Shown piece by piece: positions 36,494-45,364 of a stretch of 64,000 bases of DNA; position 1 is the stretch's first letter, and each line of letters begins with the position of its first letter. This DNA is from an uncultured Lachnospiraceae bacterium. GTDB taxonomy: Bacteria > Bacillota > Clostridia > Lachnospirales > Lachnospiraceae. The stretch is from contig CAJTVQ010000015.1 in NCBI GenBank assembly GCA_910579935.1, positions 1-64,000 on the forward strand, read 5' to 3'. The notes beneath the pieces are model-generated. The model saw nothing but the letters and a program-made list of their open reading frames with translations. It was not told where the DNA came from and ran no database searches. Position numbers and translations under genes: made by a program.

Positions 36494-37318
36494 ATGGTAG
36501 AAATATTAAAGGCAGTTCTGTTCGGCATTGTGCAGGGAATCACGGAGTGGCTTCCCATCAGCAGTACCGGACACATGATTCTGCTGAATGAATTTGTAGC
36601 GCTGGATGTTTCACCGGAATTTTTGGAAGCCTTTCTGGTAGTGATCCAGTTTGGCTCCATACTTGCAGTGGTGGTGTTGTTTTGGAAAAAAATATTTCCT
36701 TTTGATTTCCGGCAGAAACCATTGATAAAAAAGGATATTTTTACCCTTTGGTTTAAGATCGTGGTGGCATGTATTCCCGCTGTATTGATCGGTATGCCTT
36801 TTGATGATTTTTTTGAAGCCCATTTTTATAATTATGTGTGTGTCGCCATTGCCCTCATTGTATTTGGCGTGCTGTTCATTTTGGTGGAGAACAGAAATAA
36901 GAAGGCGAAGCCGAAAGTGACGGAATTGTCGCAGGTGACTTATCAGATGGCCTTTATAATAGGAATCTGGCAGCTGATTGCCGCTATATTTCCGGGAACG
37001 TCCCGTTCCGGTTCAACGATCATAGGAGCCCTGCTGTTGGGAATATCGAGAACGGTGGCGGCGGAATTTACATTTTTCCTTGCCATTCCCGTCATGTTTG
37101 GGGCGAGTCTGCTGAAACTGCTGAAATTCGGTTTTGTATTCAGCGGAACAGAGTGGGTGATCCTGGCAGTCGGAATGATCGTGGCATTCGGTGTATCGGT
37201 CATTGTCATTCAATTCCTCATGGGGTATATCAAAAAGCATGATTTTAAAGTTTTCGGATGGTATCGGATCGCACTGGGGATTCTTGTACTGGCATACTTT
37301 CTGTTGTCGGCGGCGTGA
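36494..37318 (+). CDS. uppP: Undecaprenyl-diphosphate phosphatase
   Basis: 274-aa BacA/UppP integral membrane protein that recycles undecaprenyl pyrophosphate for cell-wall synthesis and gives bacitracin tolerance. Both active-site signatures are present: GITEWLPISSTGHMIL (residues 14-29) and PGTSRSGSTIIGALLLGISR (about 160-180). About eight membrane helices. Ribosome site AGGAGGAATTAAG before the ATG. The preceding 188 bp hold no gene. Confidence 0.97.
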   Translation: MVEILKAVLFGIVQGITEWLPISSTGHMILLNEFVALDVSPEFLEAFLVVIQFGSILAVVVLFWKKIFPFDFRQKPLIKKDIFTLWFKIVVACIPAVLIGMPFDDFFEAHFYNYVCVAIALIVFGVLFILVENRNKKAKPKVTELSQVTYQMAFIIGIWQLIAAIFPGTSRSGSTIIGALLLGISRTVAAEFTFFLAIPVMFGASLLKLLKFGFVFSGTEWVILAVGMIVAFGVSVIVIQFLMGYIKKHDFKVFGWYRIALGILVLAYFLLSAA

Positions 37319-37384
37319 TATAATGCATTCCGCATAAAAATGGCTGTTTTTTGACACATTTCTATAATTTCATGCGTTGAAAAG

Positions 37385-37413
37385 TTGACAAGACAGCGAA
37401 ATTGAGATACACT
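37385..37413 (+). promoter_or_regulatory. Strong sigma-A promoter before the lysine-rich protein
   Basis: TTGACA (37385-37390), exactly 17 bp, TACACT (37408-37413). It implies a 150-nt leader containing a small GC hairpin near 37490-37511. Confidence 0.7.
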
Positions 37414-37575
37414 AACTAGCGTAAACATATTTATCAGCATAAGGAACAGCATGATCAGAGTGTTTCCTGGTTTTAGAATTGTTTGCAGTCCGGTGGGGAA
37501 ATTCCGCCGGTAGAGGAGATTAGAAAATTTATTGTTATGTATAATTGGGAAAAGAGATCGAAAGGAGAAATACCC

Positions 37576-38049
37576 ATGGCAGAAAAAACATCGACTGTTA
37601 AATCCGCTGCAAAAGAAGAAACTGCAGTTAAGGCAGCTGCATCTGCAGCAGAGAAAAAGGCACCGGAGAAGAAGGAAGAGGTAAAGAAAGAGGAAGTAAA
37701 AAAGGAAGAAAAGGCTCCTGTTAAGAAAGAGACTAAGGCTGCTGCAAAGAAAACAACCGCAAAGAAACCGGCTGTAAAGAAGACAACAACCAAAAAAGCT
37801 GCTGAAAAAACAGAAGAAAAACCTGTTACCCAAAGAGCGGCAAAGAAAGCGGCTGCTCCTGTTGTACATTTACAGTTCAGCAATAAAGCGTATTCCATTG
37901 AAGACCTGCAGAAAATAGCAAATGATGTATGGAAATTTGATCTTCATAATGAAGAGGACTATACCTCTTTGGAACTTTATGTAAAACCGGAAGAAAGCGT
38001 TGCTTACTATGTATTCAACGGAGATATTACCGGCCACTTCTTTATTTAG
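37576..38049 (+). CDS. Lysine/alanine-rich protein with C-terminal DUF6465-like domain
   Basis: 157 aa from the ATG at 37576 (AAAGGAG). Residues 1 to about 95 are almost only Lys, Ala, Glu, Thr, Val and Pro, with repeated KKTTAKK / KKPAVKK words like the tails of histone H1 and bacterial histone-like proteins. Residues about 97-157 form a compact acidic domain (FSNKAYSIEDLQKIANDVWK...GDITGHFFI). Such proteins are widespread in Lachnospiraceae. DNA or RNA binding by the tail is plausible but unproven. Own strong promoter; no operon partners. Confidence 0.8.
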   Translation: MAEKTSTVKSAAKEETAVKAAASAAEKKAPEKKEEVKKEEVKKEEKAPVKKETKAAAKKTTAKKPAVKKTTTKKAAEKTEEKPVTQRAAKKAAAPVVHLQFSNKAYSIEDLQKIANDVWKFDLHNEEDYTSLELYVKPEESVAYYVFNGDITGHFFI

Positions 38050-38210
38050 AAAAAGTACGGATTGTTTTATGCTGTTTTAGCAGATATACAGAAATAGAAA
38101 AGATATTAATTGAAGGGAATGCTTTGTCAGGTGCATTGAAATGCAGTGTGTCTGATATGGTATTCTCTTTTTTTAATAATGGTTCAGGCGACAGATTGTT
38201 TGCAGTAAAA

Positions 38211-38235
38211 GGCAACGCTCCGGACAAAGGGATTT
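38211..38235 (+). repeat. Short intergenic repeat, copy 2
   Basis: Differs from 33770-33794 at one base (GGACAAAGG versus GGCCAAAGG). Located 45 bp before the heat-shock promoter, in a 320-bp gap that otherwise holds only that promoter and CIRCE. Confidence 0.75.
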
Positions 38236-38279
38236 GGAGGAATAGTTACCTATTTTACACTTTTTTTATAATTAATGTG

Positions 38280-38308
38280 TTGACATTCCTTTCCCTAAGT
38301 GATATTTT
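38280..38308 (+). promoter_or_regulatory. Heat-shock operon promoter
   Basis: TTGACA (38280-38285), 17-bp spacer, TATTTT (38303-38308). The start point would fall about 8 nt before the CIRCE operator. Confidence 0.8.
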
Positions 38309-38322
38309 ATGGTAAGAAGATG

Positions 38323-38349
38323 TTAGCACTCTTAAACGATGAGTGCTAA
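38323..38349. promoter_or_regulatory. CIRCE operator (HrcA-binding site)
   Basis: A perfect match to the consensus: TTAGCACTC, 9-nt spacer, GAGTGCTAA. Placed between promoter and hrcA, so HrcA represses its own operon. Confidence 0.98.
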
Positions 38350-38369
38350 TAAGCAAAGGAGGATGATGG

Positions 38370-39404
38370 ATGCAGTCGCTGGATGAAAGAAAAATGAAGA
38401 TTTTGCAGGCCATTATCCGTAACTACCTTGAAACAGGAGAACCGGTAGGCAGCAGGACGATATCCAAGTATACGGATCTGAATCTGAGTTCTGCCACCAT
38501 ACGGAATGAGATGGCCGATCTGGAGGAACTGGGATATATTCTCCAGCCCCATACTTCCGCCGGACGGATTCCTTCAGACAAAGGATACCGACTCTATGTG
38601 GACCAGATGATGGAAGAAAAAGAGCGGGAAGTAGAAGAAATGAAGGAGTTCCTGTTGGAAAAGGAAGATAAGATGGAGCATCTTCTGAAACAGGTTGCAA
38701 AAGTACTGGCACAGAATACAAATTATGCGACCATGATTTCTGCTCCGCAGACCCATCGCAACAAACTGAAATTCATACAGTTGTCAAGAGTGGATGCACG
38801 TCAGCTGCTGGCCGTGATCGTGACAGAAGGCAATATGATCAAGAACAGCATCCTTCAGGTAGAGGAAGAACTGAGCGACGAAACGCTGCTGAAACTGAAT
38901 ATCCTTCTGAATACGCATCTGAACGGCCTGTCTATAAGTGAGATTAATTTAGGTATGATAACGGCAATGAAGCAGCAGGCAGGAATACACAGTTCCATAG
39001 TGGGGAATGTTATTGATGCGGTAGCTGAAGCCATTAAAGCAGAAGAGGATTTGGAAATATATACCAGCGGTACAAATAATATTTTCAAGTATCCGGAACT
39101 GGCCGATAACCAGAAGGCCAGCGAATTGATCAATACGTTCGAGGAGAAGCAGATGCTGAACAGTCTGGTAGAGGAAACCCTGGCGGACGAGAATAATACC
39201 GGAATTCAGGTATATATCGGGAATGAGACTCCGGTACAGACGATGAAAGACTGCAGTGTCGTTACGGCAACCTATGAATTAGGTGAGGGAATGAAGGGAA
39301 CGATTGGTATTATAGGACCGAAACGCATGGATTATGACAAGGTGGTAGGGACGTTGAAAACTCTGATGCATCAATTGGATGATTTATATAAGAAAAGAGA
39401 GTAG
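38370..39404 (+). CDS. hrcA: Heat-inducible transcription repressor HrcA
   Basis: 344 aa. The N-terminal winged helix (MKILQAIIRNYLETGEPVGS, then TISKYTDLNLSSATIRNEMA) binds CIRCE; a GAF-like dimerisation domain follows. First gene of hrcA-grpE-dnaK-dnaJ, repressing it until GroEL activity is titrated by unfolded protein. Ribosome site AAAGGAGGATGATGG. Confidence 0.97.
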   Translation: MQSLDERKMKILQAIIRNYLETGEPVGSRTISKYTDLNLSSATIRNEMADLEELGYILQPHTSAGRIPSDKGYRLYVDQMMEEKEREVEEMKEFLLEKEDKMEHLLKQVAKVLAQNTNYATMISAPQTHRNKLKFIQLSRVDARQLLAVIVTEGNMIKNSILQVEEELSDETLLKLNILLNTHLNGLSISEINLGMITAMKQQAGIHSSIVGNVIDAVAEAIKAEEDLEIYTSGTNNIFKYPELADNQKASELINTFEEKQMLNSLVEETLADENNTGIQVYIGNETPVQTMKDCSVVTATYELGEGMKGTIGIIGPKRMDYDKVVGTLKTLMHQLDDLYKKRE

Positions 39405-39422
39405 ACAGGAATAAGGAAAGGG

Positions 39423-40121
39423 ATGAGAAAATTGGCAGAGCAGAAAGACAGGAATCATATGGGAGAAGAACAGGAAAGCGTTTCCGGAGACGGTAAAGTG
39501 GAAGAGACGGAAGCGAGCCTGGAAGCAGAAGAGGCCGGCAGCGCGGAGGAAGCAGAAGGTGCAGAGGAAATGACAGAAACTGCTGACGGGGACGAAACGG
39601 CTGCGGCAGACTCCGGGGAAGCGGCAGAGGCTGCAGAAGGCAAGTCGTTTTTTAAGAAAAAAGCGAAAGCAGATAAAAAGCAGGACGCAATGAAACAGAA
39701 AGTGGAAGAACTGGAAGACCGGGTAAAGCGTCAGATGGCGGAGTTTGACAATTTCAGAAAGCGTACCGATAAAGAAAAGACAGCGATGTTCGAGACAGGC
39801 GCCAAGAGTGTCATTGAAAAAATCCTTCCGGTGGTGGACAATTTTGAAAGAGGTCTTGCAACGATTCCCGAGGAGGAAAAAGGAAACGGTTTTGCGGACG
39901 GTATGCAGATGATCTATAAGCAGCTGATGACGGAACTGGATAGTCTGGGAGTGAAGCCGATCGAAGCGGTAGGGAAGGAATTCAATCCTGATTTCCATAA
40001 TGCGGTGATGCAGGTGGAGAGCGAAGAATATGAATCCGGCTTCGTGGCACAGGAACTTCAGAAAGGATATATGTACAGGGACAGCGTGGTAAGGCACAGC
40101 ATGGTGGCGGTCGTGAATTAA
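39423..40121 (+). CDS. grpE: Nucleotide exchange factor GrpE
   Basis: 232 aa. A long acidic, disordered N-terminal region (to about residue 80, Glu/Ala-rich) precedes the paired coiled coil (DAMKQKVEELEDRVKRQMAE) and the beta-wing domain with the family end EFNPDFHNAVMQV...VAQELQKGY. Releases ADP from DnaK. The N-tail is longer than in many GrpE proteins. 18 nt after hrcA. Confidence 0.97.
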   Translation: MRKLAEQKDRNHMGEEQESVSGDGKVEETEASLEAEEAGSAEEAEGAEEMTETADGDETAAADSGEAAEAAEGKSFFKKKAKADKKQDAMKQKVEELEDRVKRQMAEFDNFRKRTDKEKTAMFETGAKSVIEKILPVVDNFERGLATIPEEEKGNGFADGMQMIYKQLMTELDSLGVKPIEAVGKEFNPDFHNAVMQVESEEYESGFVAQELQKGYMYRDSVVRHSMVAVVN

Positions 40122-40213
40122 GTATATAATGGTTTTTATTATATAGATACAGGTTTTGCAGTGGTGAACATTTTAACAAATTATCTTATAGTATCATTTA
40201 GGAGGGCTTGATT

Positions 40214-42079
40214 ATGAGCAAGATTATAGGTATTGACTTAGGAACTACGAATAGCTGCGTGGCAGTTATGGAAGGCGGTAAACCTACGGTTATCGCCAAT
40301 ACAGAAGGTGCAAGGACCACACCGTCCGTTGTGGCATTTACAAAGACTGGTGAGAGGCTGGTAGGTGAGCCGGCGAAACGTCAGGCTGTAACCAATGCAG
40401 ATAAGACGATTGCTTCCATTAAGAGGGATATGGGAACGGACAGGGGCCGTACCATTGATGACAAGAAGTATTCCCCGCAGCAGATTTCGGCAATGATCCT
40501 GCAGAAACTGAAAGCGGATGCAGAGAGTTATCTCGGTGAGAAAGTTTCGGAAGCGGTTATTACCGTTCCTGCATATTTTAACGATGCACAGCGTCAGGCG
40601 ACGAAGGACGCGGGCAAGATCGCGGGGCTCGATGTAAAGCGTATTATCAATGAGCCTACGGCAGCAGCTCTGGCATACGGGCTGGATAACGAGAAAGAAC
40701 AGAAGATCATGGTATACGACCTGGGCGGCGGTACATTCGATGTTTCCATTATCGAAATCGGCGACGGTGTTATCGAGGTTCTTTCTACAAACGGCGATAC
40801 ACGTCTGGGCGGTGATGACTTCGATCAGAAGATCATTAACTGGATGCTGGATGAATTTAAGAAAAAAGAAGGCGTTGACCTGTCAAATGACAAGATGGCG
40901 CTTCAGAGATTAAAGGAAGCAGCGGAAAAGGCGAAAAAGGAATTGTCTTCTTCGACTACAACCAATATAAATCTTCCGTTCATTACGGCAACGGCAGAAG
41001 GACCGAAACATTTTGACATGGATCTGACCAGGGCAAAATTCGACGAGCTGACCCATGATCTGGTGGAAAAAACAGCAATTCCGGTACAGAACGCAATGAA
41101 GGATGCCGGGCTGTCCAATTCCGATATCGGAAAAGTGTTGCTGGTAGGCGGTTCCACACGTATCCCGGCTGTTCAGGAAAAAGTAAAGCAGCTGACCGGA
41201 CACGAGCCTTCCAAGAGCCTGAATCCGGATGAGTGCGTGGCGCTGGGAGCTTCCATCCAGGGCGGTAAGCTTGCCGGCGATGCAGGTGCGGGAGAAATCC
41301 TTCTTTTGGATGTTACGCCGCTGTCCCTTTCTATTGAGACAATGGGTGGTGTTGCAACCAGACTGATTGAAAGGAATACAACCATTCCGACGAAGAAGAG
41401 CCAGATTTTCTCTACGGCTGCAGACAATCAGACAGCTGTGGATATCAACGTAGTACAGGGTGAAAGACAGTTTGCCAAGGATAATAAATCCCTCGGACAG
41501 TTCAGACTGGACGGTATCCCTCCGGCAATGCGCGGTGTTCCGCAGATTGAGGTTACATTCGATATCGATGCAAACGGTATTGTAAATGTATCTGCCAAAG
41601 ATTTGGGAACAGGCAAGGAACAGCATATTACGATTACGGCAGGTTCCAGCATGTCGGATGACGAAATCGATAAGGCAGTAAAAGAAGCCGCAGAATATGA
41701 GGCACAGGATAAGAAGAGAAAAGAAGCGATTGATACAAGGAACGAAGCGGATTCCTTCGTATTCCAGACCGAAAAGGCTTTGGGCGAAGTGGGGGATAAA
41801 ATCGATGCCTCCGCGAAGAGCACGGTGGAAGAAGATTTATCTGCACTGAAGGCAATTCTCGAGAGAACAAAAGATCAGGAAATGTCAGACAGTGATATCG
41901 ATGAAATGAAAGCAGCAAAAGAGAAACTGATGACCGATGCGCAGGCGTTGTTTGCAAAGGTATATGAGCAGGCACAGGGTGCAGCAGGTGCAGGCCCCGA
42001 TATGGGAGCGGCAGGTGCAGGTCCGGATATGGGTTCTGCCGCAGATGATGTGGTGGATGGAGATTACCGCGAAGTATAA
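40214..42079 (+). CDS. dnaK: Chaperone DnaK (Hsp70)
   Basis: 621 aa from the ATG at 40214 (AGGAGG 8 nt upstream; the TTG at 40208 is too close). ATPase domain with IGIDLGTTNSCVAV, VYDLGGGTFDVSI and VLLVGGSTRIPAVQEKV; substrate-binding domain and helical lid; a Gly/Ala/Met-rich tail with a repeated GAAGAGPDMG unit. Lacks the 24-residue insertion of Gram-negative DnaK, as expected for Firmicutes. A possible secondary promoter (TGAACA...TATAGT) lies in the gap before it. Confidence 0.98.
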   Translation: MSKIIGIDLGTTNSCVAVMEGGKPTVIANTEGARTTPSVVAFTKTGERLVGEPAKRQAVTNADKTIASIKRDMGTDRGRTIDDKKYSPQQISAMILQKLKADAESYLGEKVSEAVITVPAYFNDAQRQATKDAGKIAGLDVKRIINEPTAAALAYGLDNEKEQKIMVYDLGGGTFDVSIIEIGDGVIEVLSTNGDTRLGGDDFDQKIINWMLDEFKKKEGVDLSNDKMALQRLKEAAEKAKKELSSSTTTNINLPFITATAEGPKHFDMDLTRAKFDELTHDLVEKTAIPVQNAMKDAGLSNSDIGKVLLVGGSTRIPAVQEKVKQLTGHEPSKSLNPDECVALGASIQGGKLAGDAGAGEILLLDVTPLSLSIETMGGVATRLIERNTTIPTKKSQIFSTAADNQTAVDINVVQGERQFAKDNKSLGQFRLDGIPPAMRGVPQIEVTFDIDANGIVNVSAKDLGTGKEQHITITAGSSMSDDEIDKAVKEAAEYEAQDKKRKEAIDTRNEADSFVFQTEKALGEVGDKIDASAKSTVEEDLSALKAILERTKDQEMSDSDIDEMKAAKEKLMTDAQALFAKVYEQAQGAAGAGPDMGAAGAGPDMGSAADDVVDGDYREV

Positions 42080-42145
42080 GAAGAATGAAAGGCAGGGGTG
42101 ACGGGCTCCGGTAAACGGGGCCCTGAAATTTCCCGCTTTCACGTA

Positions 42146-42174
42146 AAAGAATGGTTTGCGGAGAACCATTCTTT
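42146..42174 (+). other. Hairpin between dnaK and dnaJ
   Basis: Perfect stem AAAGAATGGTT / AACCATTCTTT with a 7-nt loop. The trailing TTTCTG is a poor T-tract, so partial termination or message processing that sets the DnaK:DnaJ ratio is more likely than full termination. Confidence 0.6.
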
Positions 42175-42232
42175 CTGTTACGTTATGGAGTGGTATGAGG
42201 AACAGATAAAACAAAGTTAGAAGGAGTCAGTT

Positions 42233-43393
42233 ATGGCAGAGCAGAAAAGAGACTACTACGAGGTACTCGGAGTAGAGAAAAATGCAGATGAAGCTGCAAT
42301 AAAAAAAGCATACCGAGTTCTGGCCAAGAAATATCATCCCGACATGAATCCGGGCGATAAGGAGGCAGAAAAGAAATTCAAAGAAGCCTCGGAAGCGTAT
42401 GCCGTACTTAGCGATCCGGAAAAGAAACGTCAGTATGACCAGTATGGTCATGCAGCCTTTGAAGGCGGGGCCGGCGGTTTCGGCGGTTTCGATTTCAACG
42501 GCGCGGATTTCAGTGATATTTTCGGAGATATATTTGGTGATTTCTTTGGCGGCGGACGCAGGGGCAGCAGAGGGGGCAGCGGCCCCATGAAAGGCGCGAA
42601 TATCCGTACCAGTGTGCGCATTACTTTTGAAGAGGCTGTGTTTGGCGTGGAGAAAGAGCTGGAACTTACTTTAAAGGATGAGTGTACATCCTGTCATGGT
42701 ACCGGCGCAAAGCCGGGAACCAGCCCCGAAACCTGTCCGAAGTGCGGCGGTAAGGGCCAGGTGGTATTTACCCAGCCGTCTTTCTTTGGTACGGTGAGAA
42801 ATGTGCAGACCTGTCCGGATTGTAACGGAACCGGTAAGGTGATCAAGGATAAATGTCCGGATTGTAACGGAAGCGGATATATTGCAAACAAAAAGAAGAT
42901 TCAGGTATCTATTCCGGCAGGCATTGATAACGGGCAGAGCGTCCGGATCAGGGACAAAGGAGAGCCGGGAAGCAACGGCGGGCCGAGAGGCGACCTGCTT
43001 GTTGAGGTAATAGTCGGCAGGCATCCGATTTTCCAGCGCCAGGATTATAATATATATTCTACCGTGTCGGTATCATTTGCAGTAGCGGCGCTGGGCGGTG
43101 AGATTGTGATCGATACCGTGGACGGCAGGGTGATTTATGACGTAAAGGCCGGAACGCAGACCGATACGAAAGTGCGCCTGAAAGGAAAGGGCGTGCCTAC
43201 CCTGAGGAACAAGGACGTGCACGGCGACCATTATGTGACCCTTGTGGTGCAGGTGCCCGATAAGCTGTCCCATGAAGCGAAAGAACTGCTGAAGAAATTC
43301 GATGCAGAGACGGGAGATACCCTCAATGCAGCTAAGAACAGCAGTTCGGACGGAAGCGAAACGAAAGATAAGAAAAAGAAATTTTGGAAATAG
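42233..43393 (+). CDS. dnaJ: Chaperone DnaJ (Hsp40)
   Basis: 386-aa type I J protein. J domain with HPD (residues about 34-36) in KKYHPDMNPG, a Gly/Phe-rich segment (GGFGGFDFNG), a zinc centre with four CxxCxGxG repeats (CTSCHGTG, CPKCGGKG, CPDCNGTG, CPDCNGSG) and the C-terminal substrate domains. Last gene of the heat-shock operon. Ribosome site AGAAGGAG. Confidence 0.98.
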   Translation: MAEQKRDYYEVLGVEKNADEAAIKKAYRVLAKKYHPDMNPGDKEAEKKFKEASEAYAVLSDPEKKRQYDQYGHAAFEGGAGGFGGFDFNGADFSDIFGDIFGDFFGGGRRGSRGGSGPMKGANIRTSVRITFEEAVFGVEKELELTLKDECTSCHGTGAKPGTSPETCPKCGGKGQVVFTQPSFFGTVRNVQTCPDCNGTGKVIKDKCPDCNGSGYIANKKKIQVSIPAGIDNGQSVRIRDKGEPGSNGGPRGDLLVEVIVGRHPIFQRQDYNIYSTVSVSFAVAALGGEIVIDTVDGRVIYDVKAGTQTDTKVRLKGKGVPTLRNKDVHGDHYVTLVVQVPDKLSHEAKELLKKFDAETGDTLNAAKNSSSDGSETKDKKKKFWK

Positions 43394-43446
43394 AATGGCA
43401 GAAGATTGTTCCGCTAAGCAGGGAACAATAGCGCTCAGTGAAATTG

Positions 43447-43482
43447 AAGTGCGGACACATGGAGTTTGATGTGTCCGCACTT
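43447..43482. terminator. Bidirectional terminator between dnaJ and the DUF3048 gene
   Basis: Perfect 14-bp stem AAGTGCGGACACAT / ATGTGTCCGCACTT with an 8-nt loop, between convergent genes. T-tracts are short on both sides. Confidence 0.65.
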
Positions 43483-43503
43483 TGAAAGCTCTGTAATAAA
43501 AAG

Positions 43504-44730
43504 TTATTGATATTCCACAAATTCTTCATATTCATCCCAAATGTTGCAAATCCAGGTCTTTCCCTGATTGAAAATGATTTCATCTCCGTTTTTATCATAG
43601 AATTTTGCAGGGGTAGCATCGCCGTCATAGCGTTCCCATGTTCCTTCTATTACTTTGCCGTTCGTGAATACCAGGACTTTGCCTTCGCCATGAACCCCGA
43701 AAGCCAGATAATCTTTTTTGTCCCGTACCTCGCCGTGGCAGTACTGGAATACTACGTTGGAAACGGTAAGCTGACTGTTGTCGTATTCATCCATCTGTCT
43801 TTTTCCATCCTGATAGCGGTAATAAAGATGGTCCTTTTCATTGTATTCAAAATAGGGATTGTATACACCGTATCCGCCCTGATTGGCAGTACGCCCTCCC
43901 GGATAGATGGAAACGGCATCCTTTTCCTCTGCATATTCAGCACGAAAATCGTCATCCACAAAGGTAAAGGGCGGAACATGATCGTTATCGTAGTTTGTTT
44001 CATATTTTTGCCGTTTGATTGCTTTTTCCAGTCCGTCGATGAACAGATAGCCTGTAAACTCGGTGGCGTATCCCGGACGGCTGATTCGTCCGAAAGCCTC
44101 GTCCGACGGATTGTGGATGCCGACTACTGCGGCGCTGATATTCTGAACCGTGTCCCGGCTGAGCAGCTCTTCCACATAAGGACGCGCCAGTCCCCAGTTG
44201 CAGTAAATCGCTTCATAGCCCATGGCGACATATACGAAATAGTCGCGGCTGCTTCGTATCGGGCCTATATGGTCCAAATCGTCATAGTTTTCAAAAACAG
44301 CCATAAGGCGTGTGATCCGGCCTTCCACCGGCGCTTCATAGATGACAGCCGCTTTGGACAGTCCGTACTGGGGCATGGCCGGAGCGTTGTTGGGAATCAT
44401 TACGGCAATGGGCCGGCGTTCTGCTTTGTCTTTATCCAGCCATTCTCCGGTGAGATAACTCTGAATCTTTCCGCCAACTGTTTTCCGCGTCTCTATAATC
44501 GGGATACTGTCTTCTTCTGTTTCTTCCGACTCGCTTTCTTTCGTTTCTGACAAAACGGATTCCTCGGGAAATGTCTGTTCAGAAACTTCGGGAGGCGCCT
44601 CGTTTACTTCACCTAACGGCAGTTCGTCCGCAGCGTTGTTTCCGCAGCCGCTTAAAAGAAGAGAACCGGAAAGAACCGCCGTACATATCATACTTATTGA
44701 AAATAGATATTTTATTTGTCTGTTTTCCAT
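43504..44730 (-). CDS. DUF3048 lipoprotein (YerB-like)
   Basis: 408 aa from the ATG at 44730 (GAGGAAG upstream; an in-frame TTG at 44748 is less likely). Lipoprotein signal ending LLLSGC, then a Glu/Ser-rich linker to about residue 75, the DUF3048 N-domain (RPIAVMIPNNAPAMPQYGLS, and IGPIRSSRDYFV) and C-domain ending FNQGKTWICNIWDEYEEFVE. Surface protein of unknown function, common in Firmicutes. The message has its own promoter and a shared terminator with dnaJ. Confidence 0.9.
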   Translation of the reverse strand: MENRQIKYLFSISMICTAVLSGSLLLSGCGNNAADELPLGEVNEAPPEVSEQTFPEESVLSETKESESEETEEDSIPIIETRKTVGGKIQSYLTGEWLDKDKAERRPIAVMIPNNAPAMPQYGLSKAAVIYEAPVEGRITRLMAVFENYDDLDHIGPIRSSRDYFVYVAMGYEAIYCNWGLARPYVEELLSRDTVQNISAAVVGIHNPSDEAFGRISRPGYATEFTGYLFIDGLEKAIKRQKYETNYDNDHVPPFTFVDDDFRAEYAEEKDAVSIYPGGRTANQGGYGVYNPYFEYNEKDHLYYRYQDGKRQMDEYDNSQLTVSNVVFQYCHGEVRDKKDYLAFGVHGEGKVLVFTNGKVIEGTWERYDGDATPAKFYDKNGDEIIFNQGKTWICNIWDEYEEFVEYQ

Positions 44731-44807
44731 TTGTTTCTTCCTCGCCAATTTTCATTTATATTCTATATTTTCCATCCTTTATATCTGCAGAATATGACTC
44801 GTAGAAT

Positions 44808-44837
44808 ATTATAAAATAAAAAGTCGGCTTTTGTCTA
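44808..44837 (-). promoter_or_regulatory. Promoter of the DUF3048 gene
   Basis: On the minus strand: TAGACA (44837-44832), 18-bp spacer, consensus TATAAT (44813-44808), giving a leader of about 70 nt. Confidence 0.6.
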
Positions 44838-44905
44838 TGCAGTAATTTTCCCATAACAGTAAATTAATGTTACAATAGAAAATTTTATATAGTATGTCTG
44901 TCAGG

Positions 44906-45154
44906 TCAGGAAGAGCGGTTAATGTCTTTGATGACGGCAAGCAGATGCTGTGCCTGTGGACCTGTCAGTTTCTGGATTTCCTTTATCAATTCTCCGGTAT
45001 AATAAAAATTATTTTGGTCAATGTCAAAAAAATCTTTTGGTGAAATCTGAAAATAATCATAAATATAAAAAAACAGGGAAAGAGAAGGCAGGGATACATT
45101 TTTTTCTAATCGGAGCTGTTCTATCCTTTGGGCGAACAATTTTTCGTCATACAT
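44906..45154 (-). pseudogene. XRE-family regulator with the DNA-binding helices deleted
   Basis: 82 aa. The beginning (MYDEKLFAQRIEQLRLEKNV) and end (FFYIYDYFQISPKDFF...QAQHLLAVIKDINRSS) are those of a common clostridial XRE repressor, but about 30 residues between them, which hold the recognition helix, are missing and replaced by SLPSLSL. The frame is intact, so a short protein could still be made. Its start abuts a glycosyltransferase remnant on the other strand, so the area has been rearranged. Confidence 0.65.
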
Positions 45155-45364
45155 ATGAATGGATTTAATTTATCCAATGTATTGATTTCCGCTATTTATG
45201 AGAAAAAGAAAGTATTATATGTACCGATAACGTTCCGCCCGCGTCAGGGAGGCGTAAATTCCATTAATTTGAAAAAAATATGCGGCATAGGTATACAGGC
45301 AATGAAAGATTTCGCAGTTTTGAACAGAGTTTTGGAAAAGGCAGGGAGGAATTATCATGAATAG
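45153..45364 (+). pseudogene. C-terminal remnant of a GT2 glycosyltransferase
   Basis: About 65 residues with the end signature of family 2 (dolichol-phosphate mannose synthase-like) transferases: NLSNVLISAIYEKKK, then VPITFRPRQGGVNSINLKKI. The catalytic N-terminal GT-A domain is absent; the upstream sequence is the antisense of the XRE gene. It overlaps the next gene by 8 bp, so its reading may survive only as a leader for translational coupling. Confidence 0.75.

Noticed and set aside
36241..36591. 116-codon open frame between the patatin gene and uppP.
   Set aside because: It overlaps both real genes in other frames and has no recognisable protein features.
37210..37898. Long antisense open frames rich in Phe, Cys and Leu opposite uppP and the lysine-rich gene.
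   Set aside because: They mirror the Lys-rich codons of the real gene (AAG/AAA reads as CTT/TTT) and lack starts with ribosome sites.
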